Below, piece after piece: positions 10,871 to 19,734 of a DNA stretch of 64,000 nt; position 1 is the first letter of the stretch, and each line of letters opens with the position of its first letter. The stretch is from Photorhabdus laumondii subsp. laumondii (GTDB lineage Bacteria > Pseudomonadota > Gammaproteobacteria > Enterobacterales > Enterobacteriaceae). Location of the stretch: assembly GCF_003343245.1 (NCBI RefSeq), contig NZ_CP024901.1, positions 4,650,001 to 4,714,000 of the forward strand. Reading direction: 5' to 3'. A model generated the notes under the pieces. The model made no database searches and was not told where the DNA came from. It worked only from the letters and a program-made list of their open reading frames with translations. A program made the translations under genes and the position numbers.

Positions 10871-11884
10871 TTATAATGGAGGTAATTCCGACAATGGCCA
10901 GCGGGCTTTGACTATCACGCCAAGTGAGTCATTCACCTCTCCTTTTAGGCGGATCATGCCGGCAAGCGCAATCATGGCACCGTTATCTGTACAGAATTCA
11001 GGGCGCGCATAAAATACTTCGCCACCCAATTTTGCCATGACCTCTTCCATTTTAATCCGCAATGCCCGGTTGGCGCTGACACCACCAGCCATCACTAGTC
11101 GCTTGAACCCGGTCTGCTCAAGCGCTCTCTTACATTTAATCGCTAATGTATCAACCACTGCGTCTTCAAAAGCGCGGGCAATATCCGCTCTGGTCTGCTC
11201 ATCATCGCTGTTGTTATGAATAGTATTAGACGCAAAAGTTTTCAATCCTGAAAAACTGAAATCCAACCCAGGACGATCTGTCATCGGGCGAGGAAATACA
11301 AAACGCCCAACTTCTCCTTTCTGAGCCATTCTGGAGAGTACCGGCCCTCCTGGATAATCCAATCCCAGTAACTTAGCTGTTTTATCAAACGCTTCACCAG
11401 CGGCATCATCTATTGATTCACCAAGTAGCTCATATTTACCGATACCCGTCACACTAATAAGCTGTGTATGACCACCAGACACCAGCAAAGCTACAAACGG
11501 GAACTCAGGACTGTTATCTTCCAGCATTGGAGCGAGTAAATGCCCTTCCATATGATGAACAGGAATCGCAGGAACATCCCAAGCAAACGCCAGAGAACGG
11601 CCAATCGTCGCCCCCACCAACAATGCACCAACCAGACCAGGACCTGCTGTATAAGCCACCGCATCAATATCTTTACAGGTTAATCCTGCTTCTTTCAAAG
11701 CAGCTTGAATTAAGGGCACTGTTTTGCGGATATGGTCACGTGAAGCCAATTCAGGCACGACACCACCGTAATCAGCATGCAGTTTAATCTGACTGTATAA
11801 TTGATTTGCCAATAAACCGGCTTCGTCGTCATAAATTGCGATTCCGGTTTCATCGCAGGACGTTTCTATACCTAAAACTCGCAT
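10871..11884 (-). CDS. tsaD: tRNA N6-adenosine threonylcarbamoyltransferase TsaD
   Basis: TsaD is the catalytic subunit that places threonylcarbamoyl on A37 of ANN-decoding tRNAs, working with TsaB and TsaE after TsaC makes the adenylate. It belongs to the ASKHA/Kae1 family. Metal-binding His111 and His115 lie in [16 protein letters not shown] opens the protein and the [10 protein letters not shown] motif lies near the C-terminus. Length 337 aa matches E. coli. It is divergent from the rpsU operon, as in E. coli, with a 294-bp gap. Confidence 0.97.
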   Translation of the reverse strand: MRVLGIETSCDETGIAIYDDEAGLLANQLYSQIKLHADYGGVVPELASRDHIRKTVPLIQAALKEAGLTCKDIDAVAYTAGPGLVGALLVGATIGRSLAFAWDVPAIPVHHMEGHLLAPMLEDNSPEFPFVALLVSGGHTQLISVTGIGKYELLGESIDDAAGEAFDKTAKLLGLDYPGGPVLSRMAQKGEVGRFVFPRPMTDRPGLDFSFSGLKTFASNTIHNNSDDEQTRADIARAFEDAVVDTLAIKCKRALEQTGFKRLVMAGGVSANRALRIKMEEVMAKLGGEVFYARPEFCTDNGAMIALAGMIRLKGEVNDSLGVIVKARWPLSELPPL

Positions 11885-11957
11885 TACACTACCTATATTC
11901 CACAGAAGAGAGCCAGTTTATCATTAATAAGCTAATTTGCGCGGCTTACATGCTGAC

Positions 11958-11981
11958 TATTTTTGCTGCTTAGTCTATAAT
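11958..11981 (+). promoter_or_regulatory. Putative rpsU operon promoter
   Basis: A perfect -10 hexamer TATAAT lies at 11976-11981 in the divergent gap between tsaD and rpsU. The -35 match (near GCTGAC, 18 bp upstream) is weak, so only the -10 is convincing. It would leave a leader of about 190 nt before rpsU, which includes a GCTGGC...GCCAGC hairpin at about 12129-12149. Confidence 0.5.
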
Positions 11982-12166
11982 CACTCCTCTACATAAAATC
12001 CCTGTGTGGTTATCATCAATATTACGGAACTGATTTGCAGATCACCGTCGTAGTGTTGTTGTTTCAATTTGCTGCGGCGCTTTACAAAGCCGTGTTCATT
12101 GAAGTAAAATTCCGCACCATTTTAAGATGGCTGGCATCCCACGCCAGCAAGACCGATTTCTATTGA

Positions 12167-12394
<228 letters not shown>

Positions 12395-12449
12395 TCCTTG
12401 CGGTTGATCCGCATAGTGATTGAATTTGCAGACAATAGTAGTTGCAGAT

Positions 12450-12486
12450 AAAGGCCGTGCTTTCCGAAAGGGAGCGCGGCTTATTG
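12450..12486 (+). terminator. Internal terminator/attenuator between rpsU and dnaG
   Basis: GCCGTGCTTTCC pairs imperfectly with GGGAGCGCGGC, followed by TTATTGT. It sits where the E. coli operon has its partial terminator T1, which lowers dnaG expression relative to rpsU. The T tract is poor, consistent with partial read-through. Confidence 0.65.
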
Positions 12487-12514
12487 TCGTTCATCAACAG
12501 GCGTAAAAGGGCTT

Positions 12515-14260
12515 ATGGCTGGACGAATTCCGCGCGCATTTATCAATGATTTATTAGCTCGTACCGATATCATCGATCTGATCGATGTTCGTGTGCCACT
12601 TAAAAAACAGGGTAAAAATCACCACGCGTGCTGTCCATTTCATAACGAAAAAACACCTTCGTTTACTGTTAATGGCGATAAACAGTTTTATCATTGCTTT
12701 GGTTGCGGAGCTCACGGCAACGCTATCGATTTTCTGATGAATTACGATAGACTTGAGTTTGTCGAATCCATCGAAGAATTAGCGGCTATGCATGGTCTGG
12801 AAGTCCCTTATGAAGCAGGTTCCAGTCACAGTCAGATAGAACGTCACCAAAGACAAAACCTTTACCAACTGATGGATAAGCTTAACAGCTTCTATCAAAA
12901 TGTATTAAACACTCCTGCTGCACAACAAGCCCGGCAATATCTGGCTCAGCGGGGGCTTAGTGAAGAAATTATCCACCGTTTCTCGATTGGTTTCGCACCT
13001 GCTGGTTGGGACAACACCTTGAAACGGTTTGCTCATAATGAGGAAGATCGTCGACAGTTAAACGACGCCGGAATGTTGGTCGCAAATGATAATGGCCGTA
13101 CCTATGACCGCTTCCGCGAACGAATAATGTTTCCAATCCGTGACCGTAGAGGGCGCGTAATTGCATTTGGTGGACGTGTTCTGGGAGATGCACTCCCAAA
13201 ATATCTCAATTCACCAGAGACTGAAATTTTCCATAAAGGCCGCCAGCTATATGGCCTCTATGAAGCACAACAAAATCACAGTGACCTTTCACGATTATTA
13301 GTAGTTGAAGGTTATATGGATGTGGTAGCACTGGCGCAGTTTGGTATCGATTATGCAGTTGCCTCACTAGGTACTTCGACTACATCGGAACATATTCAAT
13401 TACTTTTCCGCGCTACTGATAACGTCATCTGTTGTTACGATGGTGACAGAGCCGGGCGTGATGCAGCATGGCGGGCATTGGAAACAGCGCTCCCTTATCT
13501 GAATGATGGTAGGCAGTTACGTTTTATGTTTTTGCCTGATGGCGAAGATCCTGATTCACTAGTCCGTAAGGAAGGTCGGAAAGCATTTGAACAAAGAATG
13601 GAACAATCTCATACATTATCCGAATTTCTGTTCGAATCATTGCTACCACAAGTTGATTTGAGTAATCCTGAAGGGAAAACAAAACTCAGTTCACTTTCCG
13701 TACCATTGATTAACCAGATTCCAGGGGAAGTTCTGCGTCTCTATATGAGACAAGAACTTGGCAATATGATGGGCATCCCTGATGCAGTGCAGTTGGAACG
13801 TCTATTGCCGCAGCATCTGGAAAGTGGGAATAATTATCAGATGCCGCAGCTAAAACCGACAACTATGCGTATACTTATAGGACTGTTGGTACAAAACCCA
13901 CACTTAGCCGCTTTAGTTCCCCCCCTACAGGGAATTATGCAGGCCAAAATTGCAGGCTTACCATTATTTATGGAGCTTGTGGAGGTTTGTCTTACTCAGC
14001 CAGGGCTGACAACTGGACAACTGCTAGAGCAATATCGTGATAATAAATTTAGTAAACAACTTGAAAAATTAGCTACATGGAACGATATACAAGTAGAAGA
14101 AATAGCAGAAAATACATTTCGTGACGCGTTGGATCATCTTGTTGATTCAGCGTTAGAAGAACGTTTAGACATTCTTATCGCCAGAGCAAGAACTGAAGGT
14201 CTGACACCGGAAGAGCGCGAAGAAGTTCGCTTAATTAATGAATCCCGTGCCAGAAAGTAA
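12515..14260 (+). CDS. dnaG: DNA primase DnaG
   Basis: DnaG makes RNA primers for replication at the fork, recruited by DnaB helicase. The N-terminal CHC2 zinc finger has Cys40, His43, Cys61 and Cys64 (CCPFH...HCFGCG). The central TOPRIM catalytic core includes VVEGYMDVVAL and CCYDGDRAGRDAAWRALE. The C-terminal part is the helicase-binding domain. Length 581 aa equals the E. coli protein. It is the second gene of the rpsU-dnaG-rpoD operon, 120 bp after rpsU and 170 bp before rpoD. Confidence 0.98.
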   Translation: MAGRIPRAFINDLLARTDIIDLIDVRVPLKKQGKNHHACCPFHNEKTPSFTVNGDKQFYHCFGCGAHGNAIDFLMNYDRLEFVESIEELAAMHGLEVPYEAGSSHSQIERHQRQNLYQLMDKLNSFYQNVLNTPAAQQARQYLAQRGLSEEIIHRFSIGFAPAGWDNTLKRFAHNEEDRRQLNDAGMLVANDNGRTYDRFRERIMFPIRDRRGRVIAFGGRVLGDALPKYLNSPETEIFHKGRQLYGLYEAQQNHSDLSRLLVVEGYMDVVALAQFGIDYAVASLGTSTTSEHIQLLFRATDNVICCYDGDRAGRDAAWRALETALPYLNDGRQLRFMFLPDGEDPDSLVRKEGRKAFEQRMEQSHTLSEFLFESLLPQVDLSNPEGKTKLSSLSVPLINQIPGEVLRLYMRQELGNMMGIPDAVQLERLLPQHLESGNNYQMPQLKPTTMRILIGLLVQNPHLAALVPPLQGIMQAKIAGLPLFMELVEVCLTQPGLTTGQLLEQYRDNKFSKQLEKLATWNDIQVEEIAENTFRDALDHLVDSALEERLDILIARARTEGLTPEEREEVRLINESRARK

Positions 14261-14430
14261 ACACTGAATTCACGGCTTAAATGCCGCATTAGGTAGGGAA
14301 ATAACCCTACATTTTGCCGCTATAAGTGGGCAGCGGCAATATAACGAAAACGCCCTTAAAAGTTATTGTTGGCAGATTAGTTTCGCCGACCGACACCAAC
14401 CCAAATACTCTGAAGTGTGGATACCGTCTT

Positions 14431-16275
14431 ATGGAGCAAAACCCGCAGTCACAGCTAAAGCTACTTGTCACCCGTGGTAAGGAGCAAGGCTATCTGACCT
14501 ATGCTGAGGTCAATGACCATCTGCCGGAAGATATCGTCGATTCCGATCAGATCGAAGATATCATCCAGATGATCAATGACATGGGCATTCAGGTAATGGA
14601 AGAAGCACCTGATGCCGATGATCTGATGCTAGCAGAAACCGCTAACGACACAGATGAAGACGCTGTGGAAGCTGCTGCGCAAGTACTGTCTAGTGTTGAA
14701 TCTGAAATCGGTCGCACCACCGACCCGGTACGTATGTACATGCGTGAAATGGGTACCGTTGAGTTATTGACCCGGGAAGGTGAAATTGACATTGCTAAAC
14801 GCATTGAAGATGGCATCAATCAGGTACAGTGTTCCGTTGCTGAATACCCTGAAGCAATCACCTACTTACTGGAACAATATGACCGAGTGGAAGCGGGTGA
14901 GGCTCGCCTGTCAGATCTCATCACTGGTTTCGTTGACCCGAACGCAGAAGAAGAACTTGCACCTACTGCCACCCACGTTGGTTCTGAACTTCCACAGGAA
15001 GAGCTCGATGATGATGAAGACGACGATGATGAAGACAGCGATGACGATAGTGATGATGACAACAGCATCGATCCAGAATTAGCTCGCCAGAAATTCCAAG
15101 AACTGCGACAACAGTATGACATCACCCGTCAGGAAATTAAGGAAAACGGTCGCAATCATCCAAATACTGCGGCCGAAATCTTAAAACTTTCAGAAGTTTT
15201 CAAACAGTTCCGTCTGGTGCCAAAGCAGTTTGACTATCTGGTCAACAACATGCGTTCTATGATGGATCGCGTTCGCCTTCAAGAACGCCAAATCATGAAA
15301 ATGTGTGTTGAGCAGTGCAAAATGCCGAAGAAGAACTTCATCACTTTGTTCTCCGGTAATGAAACCAGTGACATTTGGTTTACTGCTGCAAAAGCAATGA
15401 ACAAACCGTGGTCTGAAAAACTCCTTGAAGTGGAAGACGAAGTACAGCGTAGCCTGCAAAAACTTCGTCAAATTGAGGAAGAAACCGGTTTAACCATTGA
15501 ACAGGTGAAAGATATCAACCGTCGTATGTCCATCGGTGAAGCAAAAGCCCGCCGAGCAAAAAAAGAGATGGTTGAAGCCAACTTACGTTTGGTTATTTCA
15601 ATTGCCAAAAAATATACCAACCGTGGCCTGCAATTCTTGGATCTGATCCAAGAAGGCAACATTGGCCTGATGAAAGCGGTTGATAAATTTGAATATCGTC
15701 GTGGTTACAAATTCTCAACTTACGCCACATGGTGGATCCGTCAGGCAATTACACGCTCAATTGCCGACCAAGCTCGTACCATTCGTATACCCGTTCATAT
15801 GATTGAGACAATCAACAAACTCAATCGTATTTCCCGCCAAATGTTGCAGGAAATGGGGCGTGAACCAACGCCGGAAGAGCTGGCAGAACGTATGTTGATG
15901 CCGGAAGACAAGATCCGTAAGGTACTGAAAATTGCCAAAGAACCTATCTCAATGGAAACGCCAATTGGTGATGATGAAGATTCACATTTAGGTGATTTCA
16001 TTGAAGATACAACGCTGGAACTGCCGCTGGATTCTGCAACCTCAGAAAGCCTGCGCTCAGCAACCCACGATGTCTTGGCTGGTCTGACCGCTCGTGAAGC
16101 AAAAGTACTGCGTATGCGTTTCGGTATTGATATGAATACTGACCATACATTGGAAGAAGTCGGTAAACAGTTTGACGTTACCCGTGAACGTATCCGCCAG
16201 ATCGAGGCGAAAGCACTACGTAAACTACGTCATCCAAGCCGTTCTGAGGTTCTGCGTAGCTTCCTTGATGAATAA
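14431..16275 (+). CDS. rpoD: RNA polymerase sigma-70 factor RpoD
   Basis: RpoD is the housekeeping sigma factor that recognises -10/-35 promoters. I start at 14431 ([20 protein letters not shown]), the standard enterobacterial start, giving 614 aa; the frame is open 35 codons upstream without family similarity. In order there are region 1.1, region 1.2 ([17 protein letters not shown]), a non-conserved acidic spacer with a striking run of Asp/Glu (about residues 190-215), region 2 ([20 protein letters not shown] and [10 protein letters not shown]), region 3 and the region 4 helix-turn-helix ([23 protein letters not shown]). Confidence 0.98.
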   Translation: MEQNPQSQLKLLVTRGKEQGYLTYAEVNDHLPEDIVDSDQIEDIIQMINDMGIQVMEEAPDADDLMLAETANDTDEDAVEAAAQVLSSVESEIGRTTDPVRMYMREMGTVELLTREGEIDIAKRIEDGINQVQCSVAEYPEAITYLLEQYDRVEAGEARLSDLITGFVDPNAEEELAPTATHVGSELPQEELDDDEDDDDEDSDDDSDDDNSIDPELARQKFQELRQQYDITRQEIKENGRNHPNTAAEILKLSEVFKQFRLVPKQFDYLVNNMRSMMDRVRLQERQIMKMCVEQCKMPKKNFITLFSGNETSDIWFTAAKAMNKPWSEKLLEVEDEVQRSLQKLRQIEEETGLTIEQVKDINRRMSIGEAKARRAKKEMVEANLRLVISIAKKYTNRGLQFLDLIQEGNIGLMKAVDKFEYRRGYKFSTYATWWIRQAITRSIADQARTIRIPVHMIETINKLNRISRQMLQEMGREPTPEELAERMLMPEDKIRKVLKIAKEPISMETPIGDDEDSHLGDFIEDTTLELPLDSATSESLRSATHDVLAGLTAREAKVLRMRFGIDMNTDHTLEEVGKQFDVTRERIRQIEAKALRKLRHPSRSEVLRSFLDE

Positions 16276-16296
16276 TCAATTTTATTCATTCTGACT

Positions 16297-16332
16297 AAAA
16301 AGCGTCTGCTCCGGCAGACGCTTTTGTTTTTA
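16297..16332 (+). terminator. rpoD operon terminator
   Basis: AAAAGCGTCTGC and GCAGACGCTTTT form a perfect stem around a TCCG loop, followed by GTTTTT. It lies about 20 bp after the rpoD stop. Confidence 0.93.
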
Positions 16333-16509
16333 ATATCGGCGATACTCTAAATCCTCTGACAATATGGTATTTATGCAGAAATATCATCACAGGTTCCTCT
16401 TATATAACTCAATTAACATTCTCTCTAGCCGATAGATAAAAAAGTCGTTTTCCATCCGGTGATTAAGAAAGAATGAAAGAAATATGATTATCATTAAAAT
16501 AATCACGTA

Positions 16510-16636
16510 TATACCCTATGGATTTCAAGATGCATCGCGACGGCAAGGGAGTGAATCCCCGGGAGCATAGATAACGATGTGACCGGGGTGAGCGAGTGCA
16601 GCCAACAAAGAGGCAACTTGAAGGATAACGGGTATA
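16510..16636 (+). repeat. ERIC element, copy 2
   Basis: A 127-bp TATA-bounded unit with the ERIC core, between the rpoD terminator and the tRNA gene. Its imperfect palindrome accounts for the open frames seen across it. Confidence 0.92.
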
Positions 16637-16863
16637 AAATAGATCTTTATCGGAATAATATATGACCAGATGGTGCAAAATCGCTTCTGAAAAATTAATC
16701 CAGTAACGGATAAAAACGTTAAATAGACCATAAAAACAACTAATATATATCACTCCCCGTTTTCACTACTTACTAAAAACGCAATTTTGCACATAAAATG
16801 ATCATACGAATTTACAAAGCTAGACCGCGAGCAAAACTGTACGTATAATCCCTCCCATTCAAC

Positions 16864-16940
16864 GGCCCCTTAGCTCAGTTGGTCAGAGCAGGCGACTCAT
16901 AATCGCTTGGTCACTGGTTCAAGTCCAGTAGGGGCCACCA
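16864..16940 (+). tRNA. ileX: tRNA-Ile2 (anticodon CAU, lysidine-modified)
   Basis: A 77-nt gene with encoded CCA: acceptor stem GGCCCCT/AGGGGCC, D arm AGCTCAGTTGGTCAGAGC, anticodon loop CTCATAA with CAT, and T arm GGTTCAAGTCC. It matches the E. coli ileX/ileY sequence closely, and ileX also follows rpoD in E. coli. CAU-anticodon tRNA-Ile needs TilS to convert C34 to lysidine so that it reads AUA. An attachment-like degenerate copy of its 3' half lies at 19022-19130. Confidence 0.96.
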
Positions 16941-16967
16941 GATTTTAGCTGATAAATCAGTACATTA

Positions 16968-16997
16968 GGCCACTCAAACAAGAGTGGCTTTTTTGTT
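16968..16997 (+). terminator. tRNA-Ile2 terminator
   Basis: GCCACTC and GAGTGGC form a stem with loop AAACAA, followed by TTTTTTG, 27 bp past the tRNA CCA end. Confidence 0.88.
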
Positions 16998-17097
16998 TCT
17001 GGTAGTCAGTGGCGACAGAGATTTTTTCATAAAGCCATTACCCAGATGAAAACACACTAGCCAGCTTCAATTTCTGAGCAGAAAGTTAGGCTATTTA

Positions 17098-17670
17098 TCA
17101 ACCTCTTAACATCATCACTTTTTCTACCCTTATCCCTGCTTCTTCTTGAAGATAATGTGAGAAACATAGATCAAATTTAAAAGCTTGTTCTGAACACCAA
17201 ATAGAATCACAAATTGCCAAGACTTCAATTCTGTGTCTATGCAATTTTTCTGTACTTAAAACATTGGCTGGTTTCTGACAATAAGGGCAAATAATGAGCT
17301 GACTTAGTGAAATACTCTTCTCCCTGCCTATATAGCTACCGGTCTTTCTAATCAAAGGTAAAACTTCACTAGTAACCCATTTACGAAAACGGTGGGGTAA
17401 AGTTCCTTTCTTTACGGCATCACGACATCGGATTGTCAGAAAATACATTCCTGATTCATTGATAATGTTTACTTTTTGCTCTCCACCAAGAGTGTCACTT
17501 AAAGCTACATCCTTTTCATCATCACCAAGTTTTGCGATAGCTTCGCGGCTGTTTGTGATTTTCAAAGCATCACATACATCTTGTGCCACAAACCAAAAAT
17601 TGCCATTTTTAATCAATGTACGTACTTGCTGATTTTCAAAAATGAATGGAGTTACGGATAGGCTAGCCAT
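17098..17670 (-). CDS. Bro-N domain antirepressor-like protein with C-terminal Cys pairs
   Basis: The N-terminal ~110 residues match the Bro-N (BRO/antirepressor) domain: FENQQVRTLIKNGNFWFVAQ, VCDALKITNSREAIAKLGDDE, NIINESGMYFLTIR and FRKWVTSEVLPLIRKTGSY. The last 70 residues have a CPYC pair and a later Cys, which could be a zinc ribbon and is not a standard antirepressor C-terminus that I recognise. Bro-N proteins of temperate phages bind DNA or repressors to trigger lytic development. AAGGAG stands 8 nt before the ATG. A structured RNA candidate lies just upstream on the same strand with complementarity to this ribosome-binding site, as in C4/ant immunity modules. Nearby there is no integrase, so this is probably an orphan prophage remnant. 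Confidence 0.82.
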   Translation of the reverse strand: MASLSVTPFIFENQQVRTLIKNGNFWFVAQDVCDALKITNSREAIAKLGDDEKDVALSDTLGGEQKVNIINESGMYFLTIRCRDAVKKGTLPHRFRKWVTSEVLPLIRKTGSYIGREKSISLSQLIICPYCQKPANVLSTEKLHRHRIEVLAICDSIWCSEQAFKFDLCFSHYLQEEAGIRVEKVMMLRG

Positions 17671-17722
17671 TGCTGACTCCTTACTTTTCTTTGAGAATTG
17701 GGTTTACCATTTAAGAATATGG

Positions 17723-17802
17723 TGTCGGGAGGCTCAAAACGGCAGTAAGAAACCGCGGACTTATTCCCCTTGCGGGTGTTGTATTAGTCGCCCTCCCGAC
17801 AT
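17723..17802 (-). ncRNA. Candidate C4-type antisense RNA upstream of the antirepressor
   Basis: On the minus strand a perfect 10-bp closing stem (TGTCGGGAGG with CCTCCCGACA) encloses about 60 nt with an inner CCC-GCAA-GGG hairpin (GNRA-type loop). This resembles the C4 antisense RNA of P1/P7-like phages, which is encoded just upstream of ant and blocks its translation. Consistent with this, CTTACT inside the candidate is complementary to AGTAAG immediately before the GGAG of the Bro-N gene (minus strand of 17677-17685). Family assignment is from remembered features; a covariance-model search would decide. Confidence 0.6.
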
Positions 17803-17847
17803 TGAATCAGAGAGATGACAGCCGAATAGCTACCATTAAAAATTAGG

Positions 17848-17877
17848 CATAAAAAACCCAACACTAACGGGGTTGGT
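17848..17877 (-). terminator. Hairpin terminator upstream of the C4-like RNA
   Basis: On the minus strand AACCAAC...GTTGGGTT is followed by TTTTTA. It would stop leftward transcripts before the antirepressor module; a weaker T run exists on the plus strand. Confidence 0.55.
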
Positions 17878-18053
17878 TTTGACCGCTTACTTGAGGTTTT
17901 GAGTCCCCATGCATAAAACGATAATAAATTGTTTTCAGAAGATCAACTACAATTTTCTATGTGCATTAAGATCTAGTCTCCAGTACGATTTTATCTTGAC
18001 TATCGTACTATGTACGAATATCATATTTCCATATATAGGCAAGGATGTTTTTT

Positions 18054-18377
18054 ATGGAATATCTGGTTTTTATTGAAACTCCCGTATTTAGTAGAGAACG
18101 AGCAGAACTGTTAACCGATGATGAATTTAGGCTATTACAGGAGCACTTACTAAAGAATCACGAGCAGGGTAGTACCATCAGCGCTACTGGAGGATGTAAA
18201 AAGATTCGTTGGCAGCGAGAAAGGATAGGAAAACGTGGCGGAGTAAGAATTATCTACTATGCCATAACCAAAACTGGGAGGCTCTATCTCCTTTTGATTT
18301 ACCCTAAAAATAAAAAAGATGACTTAACTCCAAAAGAAAAAGAGGTACTTAAAGCCATCAGTAACAAATTACAGTAA
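18054..18377 (+). CDS. RelE/HigB-family toxin of a type II toxin-antitoxin pair
   Basis: A 107-aa basic protein of the RelE/HigB-like superfamily, probably an mRNA interferase. Family-like segments are FSRERAELLTDDEFRLLQEHLL near the start, GGCKKIRWQRERIGKRGGVRIIYYA in the centre and LLLIYPKNKKDDLTPKEKEVLK at the end. The ATG at 18054 is 8 nt from AAGGA; a start three codons upstream lacks this spacing. The toxin gene comes first and the helix-turn-helix antitoxin follows 47 bp later, the HigBA-type order. The pair sits in the small island behind tRNA-Ile2, where it could stabilise the element. Confidence 0.87.
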   Translation: MEYLVFIETPVFSRERAELLTDDEFRLLQEHLLKNHEQGSTISATGGCKKIRWQRERIGKRGGVRIIYYAITKTGRLYLLLIYPKNKKDDLTPKEKEVLKAISNKLQ

Positions 18378-18424
18378 TTAACACCGCGCAGATACGCGAC
18401 AATGTTCATACAACAGGAGAGACT

Positions 18425-18721
18425 ATGGACAAAAGACTTTTTAACGATTTGGTTGAAAGCATGAATCAGATGGTAGCAATTGAAAAAGGCGAACTTTCTG
18501 TTTTTGATGAAAATATCCATTACCATCGCCTGCCTGATGTAAAAAACTTACGTGAAACCTTTGGCTTAAAACAAAGTGAATTTGCCGAAGCTGTTGGCGT
18601 TTCTACATCTCTAATTCAAAGCTGGGAACAGCACCGCCGCATTCCTTCTGGTTCATCACTGAAACTACTTAAGATGCTTGAACGTAATCCTGCGCTTATT
18701 AATGAATTAAGCACACTTTAA
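18425..18721 (+). CDS. XRE-family antitoxin (NadS/HigA-like)
   Basis: A 98-aa protein with a C-terminal Cro/C1 helix-turn-helix (NLRETFGLKQSEFAEAVGVS, then SLIQSWEQHRRIPSGSSLKLL). The N-terminal part (MDKRLFNDLVESMNQMVAIE) resembles the NadS/COG2944 antitoxins encoded next to RelE-like toxins. It should bind and neutralise the upstream toxin and repress the shared promoter. An AGGAGAG ribosome-binding site stands 5 nt before the ATG. A hairpin terminator closes the operon at 18787-18830. Confidence 0.88.
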   Translation: MDKRLFNDLVESMNQMVAIEKGELSVFDENIHYHRLPDVKNLRETFGLKQSEFAEAVGVSTSLIQSWEQHRRIPSGSSLKLLKMLERNPALINELSTL

Positions 18722-18786
18722 TACTTTCACTTTCTCCTTGTCATAATGCAAAAGGATAAAATAATTTCAGTTCTGTATATCCTGTA

Positions 18787-18830
18787 AAGCCGTGCTCTAT
18801 CTGATTTCTATGATAAAGCACGGCTTCCTT
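18787..18830 (+). terminator. Toxin-antitoxin operon terminator
   Basis: AAGCCGTGCT and AGCACGGCTT form a perfect 10-bp stem around a 20-nt loop, followed by CCTTT, 65 bp after the antitoxin stop. Confidence 0.75.
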
Positions 18831-19021
18831 TCGTGATCTTCTTTTTCACGTAAAATAGAATTTTTCCTTTAATATCATTGCATTGTAATTATCTTCGTGA
18901 TCCTCTTTTGATCCAAAAACTGAAATTTCCTGAAAAAATTTTCTGATCCAAAGCGTGCAGGCGGGTGCGGTGTAGTGCCGTTTTCGCCATAAGTTCATTT
19001 ATTTCGTCATAAGCGCCGCGA

Positions 19022-19130
19022 GACTGTTGTGGTCAATAACCGCTTGAACACCGGTTCAAGTCCAGTCGGGATTACCAAATTTAAGCCGTTAGATCAATAT
19101 ATTGGGCCACTTAAACAAGAATGGCTTGCT
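19022..19130 (+). repeat. Degenerate copy of tRNA-Ile2 3' half plus trailer (att-like remnant)
   Basis: The stretch includes GGTTCAAGTCCAGT and ACCA and continues into the downstream trailer (GGCCACT-AAACAAGA-TGGCT). It aligns collinearly with the tRNA 3' half and terminator at about 16895-16997, with several mismatches. It cannot fold a full tRNA because the 5' half is absent. It is best read as the far attachment site, or a decayed tRNA end, of an island inserted at tRNA-Ile2. Confidence 0.7.
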
Positions 19131-19150
19131 TGATCAAAGGCGGTAAATGT

Positions 19151-19182
19151 TAAAGGCCACCGGGAGGTTACCCGATGGCCTT
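19151..19182 (-). terminator. Strong hairpin in the decayed accessory patch
   Basis: AAGGCCA-CGGG pairs with CCCG-TGGCCTT across a short loop (one bulge per side), with TTTAACATTT on the minus strand. It would terminate the leftward reading frame that ends at about 19202. Confidence 0.6.
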
Positions 19183-19201
19183 AGCTACGTTTCCGTTATC
19201 T

Positions 19202-19357
19202 ATTTCAGAAATGCACGGATCAGCTCTAAAAGCGCGATTAACTCTTTGAGAACGATGATAGCAGTATCAATAAATGCTTTCACCCGTTTGCTCCAGTTAG
19301 GAGCACGACTTAACCAGCCATTGCCTTTACGCTGCCTGTCCAGCTGACTTCCATCAA
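19202..19357 (-). pseudogene. Unrecognised ~50-codon frame without a start codon
   Basis: On the minus strand an open frame encodes LDGSQLDRQRKGNGWLSRAP and continues into a hydrophobic helix (AIIVLKELIALLELIRAFLK) ending in a stop at about 19202. No ATG, GTG or TTG start in frame is apparent and the frame ends at the 22-bp inverted repeat. It looks like the 3' end of a small accessory gene cut by rearrangement. I do not recognise the family. Confidence 0.4.
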
Positions 19358-19379
19358 GTCAGTTAAGGAATATCGCGCT
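19358..19379 (+). repeat. 22-bp inverted repeat, left arm
   Basis: A 22-bp sequence beginning GTCAGTTAAGG and ending ATCGCGCT. An exact reverse-complement copy lies at 19635-19656. Both arms encode SVKEYRA in their own direction, so they are copies of one coding segment rather than a chance palindrome. Confidence 0.9.
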
Positions 19380-19537
19380 CTGACCGAGGCACTGAAGCAG
19401 CACCACCTGTTCTTCAGCCAGGACTTACGAAAACTTGCGTCAGAGATACACAGGCCAGAACGCTACCCCAAACTAACAGCCGTTGATTATAGGTTTATTT
19501 TCAGATGATTCAATCAATTAAAATGGTGAGTTGGAAA

Positions 19538-19572
19538 AAACAAAAAACCAACTGGTGAGGTTGGCTTTTTTG
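19538..19572. terminator. Bidirectional hairpin terminator
   Basis: AAAAAACCAAC and GTTGGCTTTTTT form a stem around TGGTGAG with long A/T runs on both sides. It lies downstream of the small leftward frame at 19573-19656. Confidence 0.8.
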
Positions 19573-19656
19573 TTTTACCCATACAGGGCGCGGGTATCTT
19601 TTGTGCTATTACCGAGATTGGTAGCCTCAGCCCTAGCGCGATATTCCTTAACTGAC
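19573..19656 (-). CDS. Putative 27-codon peptide gene
   Basis: A minus-strand frame starting MSVKEYRARAEATNLG and ending LYG-stop, followed at once by a terminator. It lies downstream of the spike-like gene on the same strand. There is no clear ribosome-binding site. The first codons are duplicated, inverted, at 19358-19379. It may be the start of a truncated phage gene. Function unknown. Confidence 0.3.
19635..19656 (-). repeat. 22-bp inverted repeat, right arm
   Basis: Exact reverse complement of 19358-19379, with 255 bp between the two arms. Confidence 0.9.
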
Positions 19657-19734
19657 ATAACCAGTCTAATACCTATAGCATAAAATATCAACCTAGGGTG
19701 CAGAGTAAAAAAGCTCATACAAATGGAATGATAT

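Noticed and set aside
16525..16731. Open frames reading across an ERIC copy
   Set aside because: ERIC copies give similar spurious frames wherever they occur (also near 28398, 55347 and 59610); the repeat explains them.
19022..19130. A second functional tRNA gene
   Set aside because: Only the T arm and 3' tail match; the 5' acceptor, D arm and anticodon arm are missing or cannot pair.
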